From DASZTV01 sp035550655 (GTDB lineage Bacteria > Actinomycetota > Actinomycetes > JAFAQI01): a stretch of DNA of 64,000 nt. Made by a program: the position numbers and the translations under genes. Positions 8,154-16,111 of this stretch are shown here, one piece after another. Every line of letters begins with the position of its first letter. The first letter of the stretch is position 1. The stretch covers positions 1 through 64,000 of the forward strand of contig DASZOU010000036.1 of the NCBI GenBank assembly GCA_035550655.1. Reading direction: 5' to 3'. Under the pieces are notes generated by a model. That model was given only the letters and a program-made list of their open reading frames with translations, was not told the origin of the DNA and ran no database searches.

Positions 8154-9788
8154 CTAAGGCTGGGTCGAGGCGGCGGAAGCGTTCGCCGCGGCGGGCCTAT
8201 CGATAACCCTCGAGTCGAGGTCAAGGCTATTCGCCCGGCGCTGACCTCGATATTGCAACAACGCAAGGACGAGGGCGGCTAGGGCCGCCAGGCTCAGGAT
8301 CCACTCCGGCCATGGCCCCACCCGGTCGGCGATGGTCAGCGGGTCGCGCAACGGCAGGCGCATGTCCAGGACCGCCGGCGTGAAGACGCCGGTGCGGGCA
8401 ATCACCTTCCCGTCGGGCGCGACCATCGCGCTGACCCCGCTTGTCGCGGCGACGACGGCGGCCCGCCCGCTCTCGATGGCCCGTAACCGGGTGATCGCGA
8501 GCTGCTGCGCCGTCTCGCCCCCGTTCCCGGAGTCGCCGGGGTGCTCGTAGCTGGCGTTGTTGGTCTGGACGACCAGCAGCCGCCCGCCGCCGGTGACCGC
8601 CTGGCGCACCACGGCGTCGTCGGCGATCTCGAAGCAGATCGCATCCGCGATGCGGGCGGGACCGAGCTGGAGCGTTCCGCGGCGCCGGCCCGGCACGAAG
8701 TCCTTCGGAATGAGCGAGAACTCACCGACCAGCCTGGTGAGGAGGCCGCGGAACGGCAGGTACTCGCCGAACGGCACCAGGTGCCGCTTGAGGTAGATCT
8801 CCCCCGGGCCCGTTGCCGGTGACCACACGATGCCAGCGTTCTGCACGTGATTCGGGCCCGGGCCGTCGATGACCGCGCCGATGAGCGTCGGCACGCCCAC
8901 TGCGGCCACCGCCGCGTCGACCTGGGACCGGGCGACGGGGTCGGTGCGCGGGTCGAGGTCCGAGGCGTTCTCGGGCCAGATCACGATCTGCGGCGCCGGA
9001 AGCTGCCCGGCGGCGACCTGCTGCGCCAGCACCCGGGTCTCGTCGAGGTGGTCTTGGGTGACCGCGTGGCGCTGCGCGAACTCCTCGAGCCCCAGCCGCG
9101 GCACGTTGCCCTGGATCGCCGCTACGACAACCGAGCTGGGCGCGCCGTTTTGCGCGGTGCCCGCCGTGGGCAGCCCGATCGCGAGCGGCGCGGCAACCAC
9201 GATCCCAACCGCCGCCGTAGCGGCAGCCAGCGGCACGAGCCGGCGCCGACCGCCCGGCCCCAGCTCCAGCACGAGGTAGGCAAGCAGGCCGCCGGCCAGG
9301 GCCACGGCGAAGGTCACCAACGGGGCGCCCCCCAGCGCCGCGAGCCGCACCAGAGGCCCGTCGACCTGGCCGAAGGCGAGGCGCGCCCACGGGAAGCCGC
9401 CGAACGGCCAGCGGTCGCGCAGGAACTCCTCCCCGACCCACATCAGCCCGACCGCCAGCGGCCACCATCGCAGCCGGCCCACCAGGCACAACGCCATCCC
9501 CAGCCCCACGAACCACAGTGACTCGATCACCGAAACCGCAATCCAGGCATCGACACCGAGCGGCTGCAGGAACGAGACCGTCGGCACCCAGATCCCGAAC
9601 CCGGCCAGCAGGCCCAGCCCGGCAGCGGCACGGAGCCGCCTCGCCCGGACCGCGAGGGCCAGGACCGCGACCCCAGCCGGCGCGGCCGGCCACCAGTTCA
9701 GCGGCGGGAATGTCGTCCACAACGCGATGCCTGCACCGACGGCTGCGGCCGGCCGGGCAAGGGCGCTGAGGCGAAAGGGACGGGTCAC
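8154..9788 (-). CDS. lnt: Apolipoprotein N-acyltransferase
   Basis: Membrane enzyme that N-acylates the lipobox cysteine of lipoproteins, the last maturation step. The N-terminal half has about six hydrophobic segments; the C-terminal half is a nitrilase-fold domain. The catalytic triad is visible as E273 (WPENASD), K334 (LKRHLVPFGEYLPF) and C385 (ICFEIADD), close to E. coli E267-K335-C387. The start GTG 9788 (protein MTRPFRLSAL) is chosen because the upstream frame has no family similarity. A possible -10 TAGCGT lies 10 nt upstream. M. tuberculosis Ppm1 fuses this domain to a dolichyl-phosphate mannose synthase; here it stands alone. Lipoprotein substrates are encoded in this window. Confidence 0.93.
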   Translation of the reverse strand: MTRPFRLSALARPAAAVGAGIALWTTFPPLNWWPAAPAGVAVLALAVRARRLRAAAGLGLLAGFGIWVPTVSFLQPLGVDAWIAVSVIESLWFVGLGMALCLVGRLRWWPLAVGLMWVGEEFLRDRWPFGGFPWARLAFGQVDGPLVRLAALGGAPLVTFAVALAGGLLAYLVLELGPGGRRRLVPLAAATAAVGIVVAAPLAIGLPTAGTAQNGAPSSVVVAAIQGNVPRLGLEEFAQRHAVTQDHLDETRVLAQQVAAGQLPAPQIVIWPENASDLDPRTDPVARSQVDAAVAAVGVPTLIGAVIDGPGPNHVQNAGIVWSPATGPGEIYLKRHLVPFGEYLPFRGLLTRLVGEFSLIPKDFVPGRRRGTLQLGPARIADAICFEIADDAVVRQAVTGGGRLLVVQTNNASYEHPGDSGNGGETAQQLAITRLRAIESGRAAVVAATSGVSAMVAPDGKVIARTGVFTPAVLDMRLPLRDPLTIADRVGPWPEWILSLAALAALVLALLQYRGQRRANSLDLDSRVIDRPAAANASAASTQP

Positions 9789-10116
9789 GTCGGTTCGGAC
9801 GCTACACAACCCGCGGCTTGGACCGGATCCGGCCCGGATGCCCTTCGGACCGACCCTGGAGCGGCCGGCCGCCACCCCAACGCCGTTGTCTACTGGGCAC
9901 CCGGGCCGCTCCCGAGTAGTCGCACCACGCCTGGCGCCGCACCGATGGCGTGCCGGAGGCCGACTGGACCTGGCACCAGCTCGACGACAACGGGTGCACG
10001 CTGTCTCGACCGGCCAGTCGGGATCTTCCAGATGGTCATCGGGTGAAGGCCATGCGTCCCTGTGGTGGACGGCAGGAAACGTAGCGACCCGCCTCCTCCG
10101 GCTGTCAACCACCCTT

Positions 10117-10148
10117 TGACCTGCGAAAACACTCAAAATCGCAGGTCA
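10117..10148. repeat. Perfect inverted repeat, possible terminator
   Basis: TGACCTGCG (10117-10125) and CGCAGGTCA (10140-10148) are exact reverse complements around an A-rich 14-nt loop. It lies downstream of the leftward sulfotransferase gene, where a terminator would be expected, but no T-run follows on the minus strand. Confidence 0.55.
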
Positions 10149-10239
10149 GAGGCCAGCAAGATGATCATGAAGAAACCAGGGCTGCCCCGCTGCCGCCGGG
10201 ACTCCGCGGTCGCTTTGCCAGTTGGTGATGGGGCTGTTG

Positions 10240-10256
10240 GACCTCAAGTTGAGGTC
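10240..10256. promoter_or_regulatory. 17-bp palindrome resembling a MerR/SoxR operator
   Basis: GACCTCAA-G-TTGAGGTC is a perfect palindrome just beyond the sulfotransferase stop codon. SoxR-type operators contain ACCTCAAGTTAACTTGAGGT, so the half-site is the same but the centre is shorter. No gene lies downstream on the plus strand and no soxR is in the window; the owner is unknown. Confidence 0.45.
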
Positions 10257-10261
10257 GATGC

Positions 10262-11149
10262 CTATCCGATCGATAAGAAGTCGTTCTCCAGCCAGTCCGG
10301 AGTCGGCTCAGGACCCCAGTGTTCGCGTAACCGGACCTGGTCGGCATGGAGAGCCCGTGCCAGCTCAGCCGCCGTCCGGTCGGAGACGCTGAGCTCGTCG
10401 GGCGCAACCTCTCGGCGCACCACTGGCGAACGGCTCTCGTTGAGCCGGATCATCCACTCCGGAACCCAGTCCGTCTTGTCCAGGCGAAGCGTCGCCTCCC
10501 CCAGCGTGCGCCACCACCGGCGCGGCGCTTGTTTTCCCTCGCTCGGGTTCGCGGCCGGGACAGCGCTCGGCCGCCAGGTCGGGGTGAGGTCGAGGAACCC
10601 GAAGAGCCGGGCCAGCGTCGTGTCCGGGTCGTCGCGCAGCTGCTCCAGGCTGAGCAACAGGATCCGCTCCCGAGGCACCCGGGCGAGCCACCGCTCGAGC
10701 TGGAGCGCGTAGCAGCTGGTGAGCAGGTACCGGGGGTCAGCGCGGATGGCCACGTCGATCGGACGGGTCTCGGTCCCGCCGGCCAGCCCGTGCAGGTACG
10801 CCGAACGCATCCTGGCCATCGGATCCCGCACGATGTACACGAGACGCGGCTCGGTGAGCAGCGAGGTCAGCCGGGCGACGGCGGCGCCGTAGTGCGGGTA
10901 CATCGCGTACGTCGTCGAGGCCTCGCCCACCGCCACGGCATCTCCGGCGGCCGCGAACAGCGACTGGTACCACTCCCCTCCCCTGGCCCACTGCTGGTCG
11001 TCGGAGAAGAAGTGCGGCTCTTTGGGGTCGCACATGAATGCTTCGGGGTGCGCCTGCAGGATCCGGTGCAGCGTGCTCGTCCCCGCCTTCTGCGCACCGA
11101 TCACGACGAAGTTGGGCAGCCGCCCAGCCTGCGCGCCGGACGGGCTCAC
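10262..11149 (-). CDS. Sulfotransferase-family protein
   Basis: Predicted PAPS-dependent transferase of 295 aa that would move a sulfuryl group onto a hydroxyl or amino acceptor. The 5'-phosphosulfate loop is VIGAQKAGTSTL (about 16-27). The 3'-phosphate motif is VRDPMARMRSAYLHG (about 107-121). EPHFF after the loop is also typical of the heparan-sulfate/Stf-like branch. The acceptor cannot be told. GTG 11149 overlaps the stop of the LrpA-type gene (GTGA), so the two are translationally coupled, an unusual pairing. No PAPS-synthesis genes are in the window. Confidence 0.85.
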   Translation of the reverse strand: MSPSGAQAGRLPNFVVIGAQKAGTSTLHRILQAHPEAFMCDPKEPHFFSDDQQWARGGEWYQSLFAAAGDAVAVGEASTTYAMYPHYGAAVARLTSLLTEPRLVYIVRDPMARMRSAYLHGLAGGTETRPIDVAIRADPRYLLTSCYALQLERWLARVPRERILLLSLEQLRDDPDTTLARLFGFLDLTPTWRPSAVPAANPSEGKQAPRRWWRTLGEATLRLDKTDWVPEWMIRLNESRSPVVRREVAPDELSVSDRTAAELARALHADQVRLREHWGPEPTPDWLENDFLSIG

Positions 11150-11586
11150 AACGCGGGTGGGCGGTCTTCGTACGGTGTCGACAAGACGACAGATGTCCGT
11201 GTCGAGACATTGGCCGCTGCTCGGATCTGCTGAAGCAGCGACTCAAGCTCGGCGGGCGAGCCCACCCGAACCTTCAAGATGTAGCTCTCGTCGCCGGCGA
11301 CGCTGTGGCAGGCCTCGATCTCTCGCAGATGGGCGAGCCGATCGGGAGCGTCGTCGGGTGCGCTCGGGTCGATCGGCTTGATCGAGACGAAGGCCGTAAC
11401 CGGCAGGCCCAGGGCTACCGGATCGGCGATGGCCCGGTAGCCGCGGATCGCTCCTCGCTGCTCAAGGCGGCGGACCCGCTGGTGGACGGCTGATACCGAC
11501 AGCCCCGTCTCCTTCGACAGGTCGGTGAAGCTGCGCCGGCCGTCCTCGGAGAGCAGGCGCACGAGCGACCGGTCGACGTCTTCCAC
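11146..11586 (-). CDS. Lrp/AsnC-family regulator (LrpA-like)
   Basis: Feast/famine transcription factor of about 146 aa. An N-terminal winged helix reads DVDRSLVRLLSEDGRRSFTD, then SVSAVHQRVRRLEQRGAI. The C-terminal RAM ligand-binding domain contains KPIDPSAPDDAP, HSVAGDESYILKVRV and TRTSVVLSTPYEDR. It closely resembles M. tuberculosis LrpA (Rv3291c), an amino-acid-responsive starvation regulator. GTG 11586 gives the family N-terminus; an in-frame ATG at 11655 would add 23 unconserved residues. The palindrome AGGGT-GA-ACCCT (11588-11599) abuts the start and could be an autoregulatory site or part of the ribosome-binding region. Confidence 0.85.
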   Translation of the reverse strand: MEDVDRSLVRLLSEDGRRSFTDLSKETGLSVSAVHQRVRRLEQRGAIRGYRAIADPVALGLPVTAFVSIKPIDPSAPDDAPDRLAHLREIEACHSVAGDESYILKVRVGSPAELESLLQQIRAAANVSTRTSVVLSTPYEDRPPAL

Positions 11587-11599
11587 GAGGGTGAACCCT

Positions 11600-11960
11600 A
11601 ACCGGAGGCCGGTCGGGCCTGGTGGTGATGACGTGATCGTCGGCGTGCCGGGCACGGTGCGACGGGGCTCGCCACGCTGCCCACCATCCCCGCATCAGCT
11701 GGGATGAACGAGGCGAGGCCCCGCCGACCGGCTTCAGGACCTCATCGGTACCTGGTCGGCTCCGGCTGATTCGCCGAATCCAGTTGCGGGATCGGATTTG
11801 GACACATCGATCTTGAGCCGCCAAACGGGGGGCGAAGGGGCAGTCTCTACCGTAATGACCGATCCTCGCCCGGGTGTCGGATTCCCGGGTCTGGCCGGTA
11901 GCCCGAATGTCGGGCCGTTCGGCCCTCGCCGTTGCCAGCTGCAACCGTGATGATGGCCGC
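11600..11960. other. Intergenic region with no recognisable gene
   Basis: This divergent region between the LrpA-type gene and the small DUF2188-like gene should hold both promoters. I see no coding sequence, RNA gene or clear repeat in it. Confidence 0.5.
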
Positions 11961-12158
11961 GTGGTTGTCGCCGAGGTCCGCGTCGTTCCCACCGAGCGCG
12001 GGCAGTGGGCCTGCCGCATCACCCAGATCGACGCTGACCTGCACCAGAGTCTCGAGCAGGCGGTGGCGCATGCCGCCAAGATCGCGGCGGCCTGCGGTGC
12101 CGAGGAGATCGCGATTCATCACAGCGACGGGCACATCGAGCACCGCGCAACTACCTAG
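11961..12158 (+). CDS. Small DUF2188-like protein
   Basis: A protein of about 65 aa starting MVVAEVRVVPTERGQWACRI and ending GAEEIAIHHSDGHIEHRATT. The pattern of a short strand pair, a helix with HAAKIAAACGAEEI and a closing hydrophilic strand matches small DUF2188 proteins (a beta-beta-alpha-beta unit), whose role is unknown. GTG 11961 is chosen because the frame upstream (to GTG 11874) lacks this character. There is no strong ribosome-binding site, so the start is uncertain. Confidence 0.5.
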   Translation: MVVAEVRVVPTERGQWACRITQIDADLHQSLEQAVAHAAKIAAACGAEEIAIHHSDGHIEHRATT

Positions 12159-12218
12159 CAGCGCGGACCCGACTCCGGGGTTAGGTAACGGGCGACAGCA
12201 GATCGGACCGCTCGCTCG

Positions 12219-12902
12219 CTAGCGCGTGGTGGCCTCGTGTCGCGCCGACTCGCCGACCCGGCCTGATCCGCTGTCCGGGAGCGTGATGGAGCTCGGCCGC
12301 TCTTGGCGCTGGTAGAGCATCACCGAGGCGACCAGGACCCACACGCTCGTCGCCATGAAGGCGAACCAGGAGACGAAGCTGCCGACGCCTGCGGCGATTC
12401 CACACACGACGGCTGCCCAGCCCAGCCAGGCGGGGAACGCACGCGTGGTGAGCACCGCCGCGCCCAACGACACCATCGTGAGCAGCACGCCTGCGAACAG
12501 GGCGACGAACGGTAGGTCGTTGTTGACGAGGTTGAGCGTTTGAGCGCTCGCGGGAGCCAGGCTCACCGACTTATGCGTGAGGAGCAGGTTGCAGCCGGCC
12601 GCGACGCCGAACGCCGTCGCAACCACCACTGAGCCGCAAAGCGACGCGGTCGCGCTGGCGCGCGCGCCGGCCCGTCGTAGATAGGCACAGAGCACGGTCG
12701 TGAACCACACCAGGACCGCCCCGGCATAAGCCATGAGGAATGCCTGCGCCTGGAGATAGCCACGATGCTTCGAGTAGAAGTCGATGATCTTCGTCGCGCT
12801 GGCGTTGACGTCCGGCGTCGATGGGCCGGTCATGACGGCGACCATGAGCAGGAGGAACACGACACCGGTCAGCGGCATGAGCCGCTCAAGACGGTTTGTC
12901 AT
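12219..12902 (-). CDS. Multi-pass membrane protein of unknown function
   Basis: A 227-aa protein with about six hydrophobic segments (near residues 8-25, 48-68, 80-100, 120-145, 150-170 and 172-195) and a hydrophilic C-terminal tail. I do not recognise the family; no catalytic motif is visible. ATG 12902 is preceded by AGAAGGGTGG, and the conserved-looking start is MTNRLERLMPLTGVVF. Two DosR-like boxes lie about 100-140 bp upstream on the same strand, suggesting induction by hypoxia or dormancy. It converges on the DUF2188-like gene with a 60-bp gap. Confidence 0.7.
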   Translation of the reverse strand: MTNRLERLMPLTGVVFLLLMVAVMTGPSTPDVNASATKIIDFYSKHRGYLQAQAFLMAYAGAVLVWFTTVLCAYLRRAGARASATASLCGSVVVATAFGVAAGCNLLLTHKSVSLAPASAQTLNLVNNDLPFVALFAGVLLTMVSLGAAVLTTRAFPAWLGWAAVVCGIAAGVGSFVSWFAFMATSVWVLVASVMLYQRQERPSSITLPDSGSGRVGESARHEATTR

Positions 12903-13003
12903 GGCGAATCCACCCTTCTGGGATCCGCGACCGTCATCCGCGACCTTCCGCAAGCTGCCGGTCGAGGTCCAGTCAGCATGGGGGCCGTTCGGACGATCCA
13001 GAA

Positions 13004-13041
13004 GGGACCAAAGACCCTGCCTTGATGGGACCTTTGGAGGG
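13004..13041 (-). promoter_or_regulatory. Two DosR-like dormancy boxes
   Basis: GGGACCAAAGACCCT (13004-13018) and GGGACCTTTGGAGGG (13027-13041) resemble the GGGACTNNNGNCCC core recognised by the hypoxia regulator DosR/DevR. Their spacing, 23 bp start to start, would put both on one DNA face. They lie 100-140 bp upstream of the membrane protein gene starting at 12902. No DosR gene is in the window. Confidence 0.5.
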
Positions 13042-13050
13042 TGCGGTTGA

Positions 13051-13122
13051 TTAACAGAGCGACGCGAGCAGCTCGTCGCAGTTGACGATCTGCACTGGCC
13101 AGTCGCGCCGCTCGTTCTTCAC
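13051..13122 (-). CDS. Possible 23-codon ORF directly after acyl-CoA dehydrogenase
   Basis: GTG at 13122 follows the TAG stop of the dehydrogenase without a gap and opens 23 codons ending LLASLC. The peptide includes RRDWPVQIVNCDELL, which has a natural amino-acid mix. It could be a leader peptide upstream of the DosR boxes, a remnant of a longer gene, or chance. No homologue is recognised. Confidence 0.2.
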   Translation of the reverse strand: MKNERRDWPVQIVNCDELLASLC

Positions 13123-14265
13123 CTAGTTGAGCAATGACCGTCCGATGACGAGACGCTGGATCTGGTTGGTGCCCTCGAAGATCTGCATGACTTTCGCCTC
13201 GCGCAGATAGCGCTCGACCGGGTACTCGGTCGTGTAGCCGTAGCCGCCGAAGATCTGTACGGCGTCGGTCGTCACCCTCATGGCGGTGTCGGTCGCGAAC
13301 AGCTTCGACATCGCTGCCTGGGCGCCGTAGGACAGCCCGGCGTCACGGCGCCGCGCAGCCGCGAGGTAGTTGGCGCGGGCGGCTTCGATGCCGGTGGCCA
13401 TGTCGGCGAGCATGAAGCTCACGCCCTGGAAGTCCGCGATCCGCTGGTTGAACTGCTTGCGTTCCTTCGCCCACCCGACCGCGGCGTCGAGCGCAGCTTG
13501 CGCGAGACCGGTGGCGACCGCAGAGATCCCCAGCCGACCGCCGTCGAGTGCGGACAGCGCGATCCGCATGCCGTCGCCTTCGTAGCCGATCAGCCGGTCG
13601 GCGGACACCCGGACGTCCTCGAGCACGATCTGCGCCGTCGGCGAGGACCGCAGGCCCATCTTGCGCTCGGGCGGCTGCGGCCGTAAACCGGCGGCATCCG
13701 CGGGCACGAGCAGCGTCGACACCCCGCCGCGGGTGTCGTCCGAGGTGCGGCAGAACACGTTGTAGTAGTCGGCGACTCCCCCGTGGGTCACCCAGGCCTT
13801 GGTTCCCGAGAGCACGTAGCTGTCGCCGTCCCGACGCGCGCGCGCCTGCAGCGACGCGGCGTCCGAGCCGGACGTGGCCTCCGACAGGGAGTACGCCCCC
13901 AGCAGCTCGCCGCCGAGCATGTCGGGCAGGAAGGCCTTTCGCTGCTCGTAGGTGCCGAACGCCGCAACCGGGTAGCAGCTCAGCGTGTGCACGCTCACCG
14001 CAAGCGCGACCGCCGCCCAGACGCTGGCGAGCTCCTCCAGAACCTGCAGGTAGACCTCGTACGGCACCCCACCGCCGCCGAACTCTTCCGGATAGGCAAG
14101 CCCCAGCAGGCCCGATCGACCGAGCAGCCGCACGATCTCCCGCGGGAACTCGCCGCGTTCCTCGTACTCCGCCACGTGCGGCGCGAGCGCGTCATGGCCC
14201 AGGTCGCGAACCAGCGCGATCAGCTGATGTGCGTCGTCATCCGGAAGGATACGTTCGACTGTCAC
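13123..14265 (-). CDS. Acyl-CoA dehydrogenase
   Basis: FAD-dependent enzyme that introduces the alpha-beta double bond into acyl-CoA thioesters. It is 380 aa, the normal length. Visible are the first signature AYSLSEATSGSDAASLQARA (about 125-144), the central beta domain with TKAWVTHGG, and the C-terminal signature QIFGGYGYTTEYPVERYLRE. The catalytic base E364 lies in MQIFEGTNQ. It is of the short-chain/branched-chain type, substrate undetermined. GTG 14265 is separated by only 1 bp from the stop of the M24 peptidase gene, so the two are co-transcribed. An electron-transfer flavoprotein is not encoded here. Confidence 0.92.
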   Translation of the reverse strand: MTVERILPDDDAHQLIALVRDLGHDALAPHVAEYEERGEFPREIVRLLGRSGLLGLAYPEEFGGGGVPYEVYLQVLEELASVWAAVALAVSVHTLSCYPVAAFGTYEQRKAFLPDMLGGELLGAYSLSEATSGSDAASLQARARRDGDSYVLSGTKAWVTHGGVADYYNVFCRTSDDTRGGVSTLLVPADAAGLRPQPPERKMGLRSSPTAQIVLEDVRVSADRLIGYEGDGMRIALSALDGGRLGISAVATGLAQAALDAAVGWAKERKQFNQRIADFQGVSFMLADMATGIEAARANYLAAARRRDAGLSYGAQAAMSKLFATDTAMRVTTDAVQIFGGYGYTTEYPVERYLREAKVMQIFEGTNQIQRLVIGRSLLN

Positions 14266-14266
14266 G

Positions 14267-15388
14267 TCAACCGGCCAGGACCGTCAGCTCGCGGTCGATG
14301 GTGTCGAGGCGCTCCACGCCATCGGCTGTGACGACGACGATGTCCTCGATCCGTGCGCCGTGCCGGCCCGAGGCATAGATGCCGGGCTCGATCGAGAAGC
14401 ACATTCCGGGCTCGAGGACCACCTCGTTGCCGGCGACGATCCACGGTTCCTCGTGCTCTTCCAACCCGATCCCGTGGCCGGTCCGATGAATGAACAGGTC
14501 GCCGTATCCGCCTGCCTCGATCACCTCACGGGCCGCTGCATCGACGCTGTGCGCCGTGACGCCTGGGCGCACCTGCGCGCATGATGCGAGCTGCGCGGCG
14601 AGCAGCACCTCGTAGTACGCCGCGAAGTCGCTCGGCGCCTGTTCGCCGGCGATGTAGGTGCGGGTGCAGTCCGAGCAGTAGCCGTCGGGCATCGTGCCGC
14701 CGATGTCGATCACGACCGGGTCGCCTGCCTCGATGACGCGGTCGCTGACGTGGTGATGCGGGCTGGCGCCGTTCGGCCCCGAGCCGACGATCACGAAGTT
14801 CACGCTGGCATGGCCCTCGGCGATGATCGCGTCTGCGATGTCGCGCGCGACCGCGGCCTCAGTGCGGCCCGGGCGCAGCCACTCCCCCATCCGCGAGTGG
14901 ACCCGGTCGATGGCTGCGGCCGCGCCGCGAAGCGCCGCGATCTCATCGGGGAGCTTGCGCAGCCGCAGCGGCCGCAGCACCTCGCCCGCAAGGCGCTGCT
15001 CCGCGCCTGCCATCAGCTCCCTGAACCGGAGCACTTGTTGCGCCCACATGCGGTCAGCGACCCCCACTGACCGCGGCGACCGTCCGAGCGCATCGTTCAG
15101 CCGGTCGGCGACGAGCCGAAATGCGTCGTCGGTCTCGCCGTGGGTGGCGAGGGCGACATGCGCTGTAGCCCCGCTGGCCTCGGCGGCATGTTGTTCGAGG
15201 CGTGGCACGACCAGCAAGGGGTCGCCGCTTGCCGGGACCACGAGGCAGGTGAGGCGTTCCAGCGGGAGCGCGTCGTACCCCACCAGGTACCGCAGGTCGG
15301 CGCCTGGCGTGACGAGCAGTGCGTCGATGCCGGCGTCTGCGGCAGCCTTCGCGGCGCGCGCCAGCCGGTCGCGGAACGGAGCGGTCAC
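14267..15388 (-). CDS. M24-family aminopeptidase P / proline dipeptidase (Rv2089c PepE-like)
   Basis: Metallopeptidase of 373 aa predicted to cleave Xaa-Pro bonds. The N-terminal creatinase-like domain covers about 1-140. The pita-bread catalytic domain supplies the metal ligands: two Asp in DIGGTMPDGYCSDCTRTY, His in HRTGHGIGLEEHE, Glu in EPGMCFSIEPGIY and Glu in GARIEDIVVV. In M. tuberculosis the equivalent pepE (Rv2089c) also neighbours the exonuclease gene. GTG or ATG near 15388 (MTAPFRDRLARAAKA) starts it. It is co-directional with acyl-CoA dehydrogenase downstream. Confidence 0.88.
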   Translation of the reverse strand: MTAPFRDRLARAAKAAADAGIDALLVTPGADLRYLVGYDALPLERLTCLVVPASGDPLLVVPRLEQHAAEASGATAHVALATHGETDDAFRLVADRLNDALGRSPRSVGVADRMWAQQVLRFRELMAGAEQRLAGEVLRPLRLRKLPDEIAALRGAAAAIDRVHSRMGEWLRPGRTEAAVARDIADAIIAEGHASVNFVIVGSGPNGASPHHHVSDRVIEAGDPVVIDIGGTMPDGYCSDCTRTYIAGEQAPSDFAAYYEVLLAAQLASCAQVRPGVTAHSVDAAAREVIEAGGYGDLFIHRTGHGIGLEEHEEPWIVAGNEVVLEPGMCFSIEPGIYASGRHGARIEDIVVVTADGVERLDTIDRELTVLAG

Positions 15389-15415
15389 GGGCTCAGGTTA
15401 TGTCGGCCGGAGCCG

Positions 15416-16093
15416 CTACGCTGTTGACTGCCGCGGGTGGACAGTCGAGAGGTCGCGGATCGCAGTGGCGAACATCGTGGCCTTGATGACACCGAGGTTT
15501 GGTCCAGCTTTCGCCGCCAGCGGCCGGACGAGCTCGACCGCCGATGGGAGCACCTCCGCGTCCGACACCGCGGCGGTCACGATGCCGGCGGCCAGTGCGT
15601 CGGTCCCGCCGTAACGCCGGCCGGTTGTCATCGCATCGATCGCGGTGTTGGGCGTCAGCTTCGCCCGCAGCAATGCGTCCATCCCTGGCGGAAACGGCAG
15701 GTTGATGTCGACCTCGGGCAGACAGAAGAAGCCGCGGTCCGCGCGCATGACTCGCCAGTCGTGCGCCATCGCCAACATCGCACCTGCAGCGAAGCAGTGG
15801 CCCTGGATCGCGGCCACGGTCGGCATCCCCAGCGACAGCACCCGGCTAAGCAGCCGCTGGACGGTGTCGACGTACCACTCGGCGCGCTCGGCGTGCGACA
15901 TCAGCCAGTCCAGGTCGAGGCCGTTCGACCAGAACTTCCCGTCAGCGATCGTCACGAGCGCAGCCGGCGTGCCCAGCGCCTCGATCTCATCCAGGCGCGC
16001 GTGCATGGCCTCCAGCCACTCCGGGCTGAAGCGGTTCTCGTCATCACCGATGTTGAGGATGGCGACCTCACCGTCGCGCTGCAGGCTTGGCAT
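15416..16093 (-). CDS. Enoyl-CoA hydratase/isomerase family protein
   Basis: Crotonase-fold protein of 225 aa. The oxyanion-hole segments are SNGLDLDWL (about 55-63) and AIQGHCFAAGAMLAMAHD (about 94-111). A possible catalytic Glu lies in FFCLPEVDINLPF. The SNG-x-DL pattern and short length resemble delta3,delta2-enoyl-CoA isomerases more than classic hydratases, so double-bond isomerisation in unsaturated fatty-acid oxidation is likely, though not certain. ATG 16093 is chosen because the frame upstream overlaps the divergent exonuclease gene. Only 18 bp separate the two start codons. Confidence 0.85.
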   Translation of the reverse strand: MPSLQRDGEVAILNIGDDENRFSPEWLEAMHARLDEIEALGTPAALVTIADGKFWSNGLDLDWLMSHAERAEWYVDTVQRLLSRVLSLGMPTVAAIQGHCFAAGAMLAMAHDWRVMRADRGFFCLPEVDINLPFPPGMDALLRAKLTPNTAIDAMTTGRRYGGTDALAAGIVTAAVSDAEVLPSAVELVRPLAAKAGPNLGVIKATMFATAIRDLSTVHPRQSTA

Positions 16094-16111
16094 CCGGTTA
16101 GTGTGCCGTGC

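Larger units (their letters stand above)
9789..10261. other. Gene-free region between sulfotransferase and lnt
   Basis: No frame in these 473 bp looks like a real protein. It contains the presumed lnt promoter next to 9800, a 9-bp perfect inverted repeat (10117-10148) and a 17-bp palindrome (10240-10256). An open plus-strand frame around 9919-10081 was judged not coding. Confidence 0.6.

Noticed and set aside
9919..10081. Open plus-strand frame with natural-looking residues (DWTWHQLDDNG) in the lnt-sulfotransferase gap
   Set aside because: No start with a ribosome-binding site, stop codons on both sides within 170 bp and no family recognised; kept only as a remote gene-remnant possibility.
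9789..10136. N-terminal extension of lnt to 10136
   Set aside because: The extra 116 residues are Arg/Pro/Gly-rich, have no membrane character and cover the intergenic repeats; GTG 9788 gives the expected first helix.
15437..16111. N-terminal extension of the 5'-3' exonuclease
   Set aside because: It lies wholly on top of the enoyl-CoA hydratase gene on the other strand; the nuclease fold begins just after GTG 16112.
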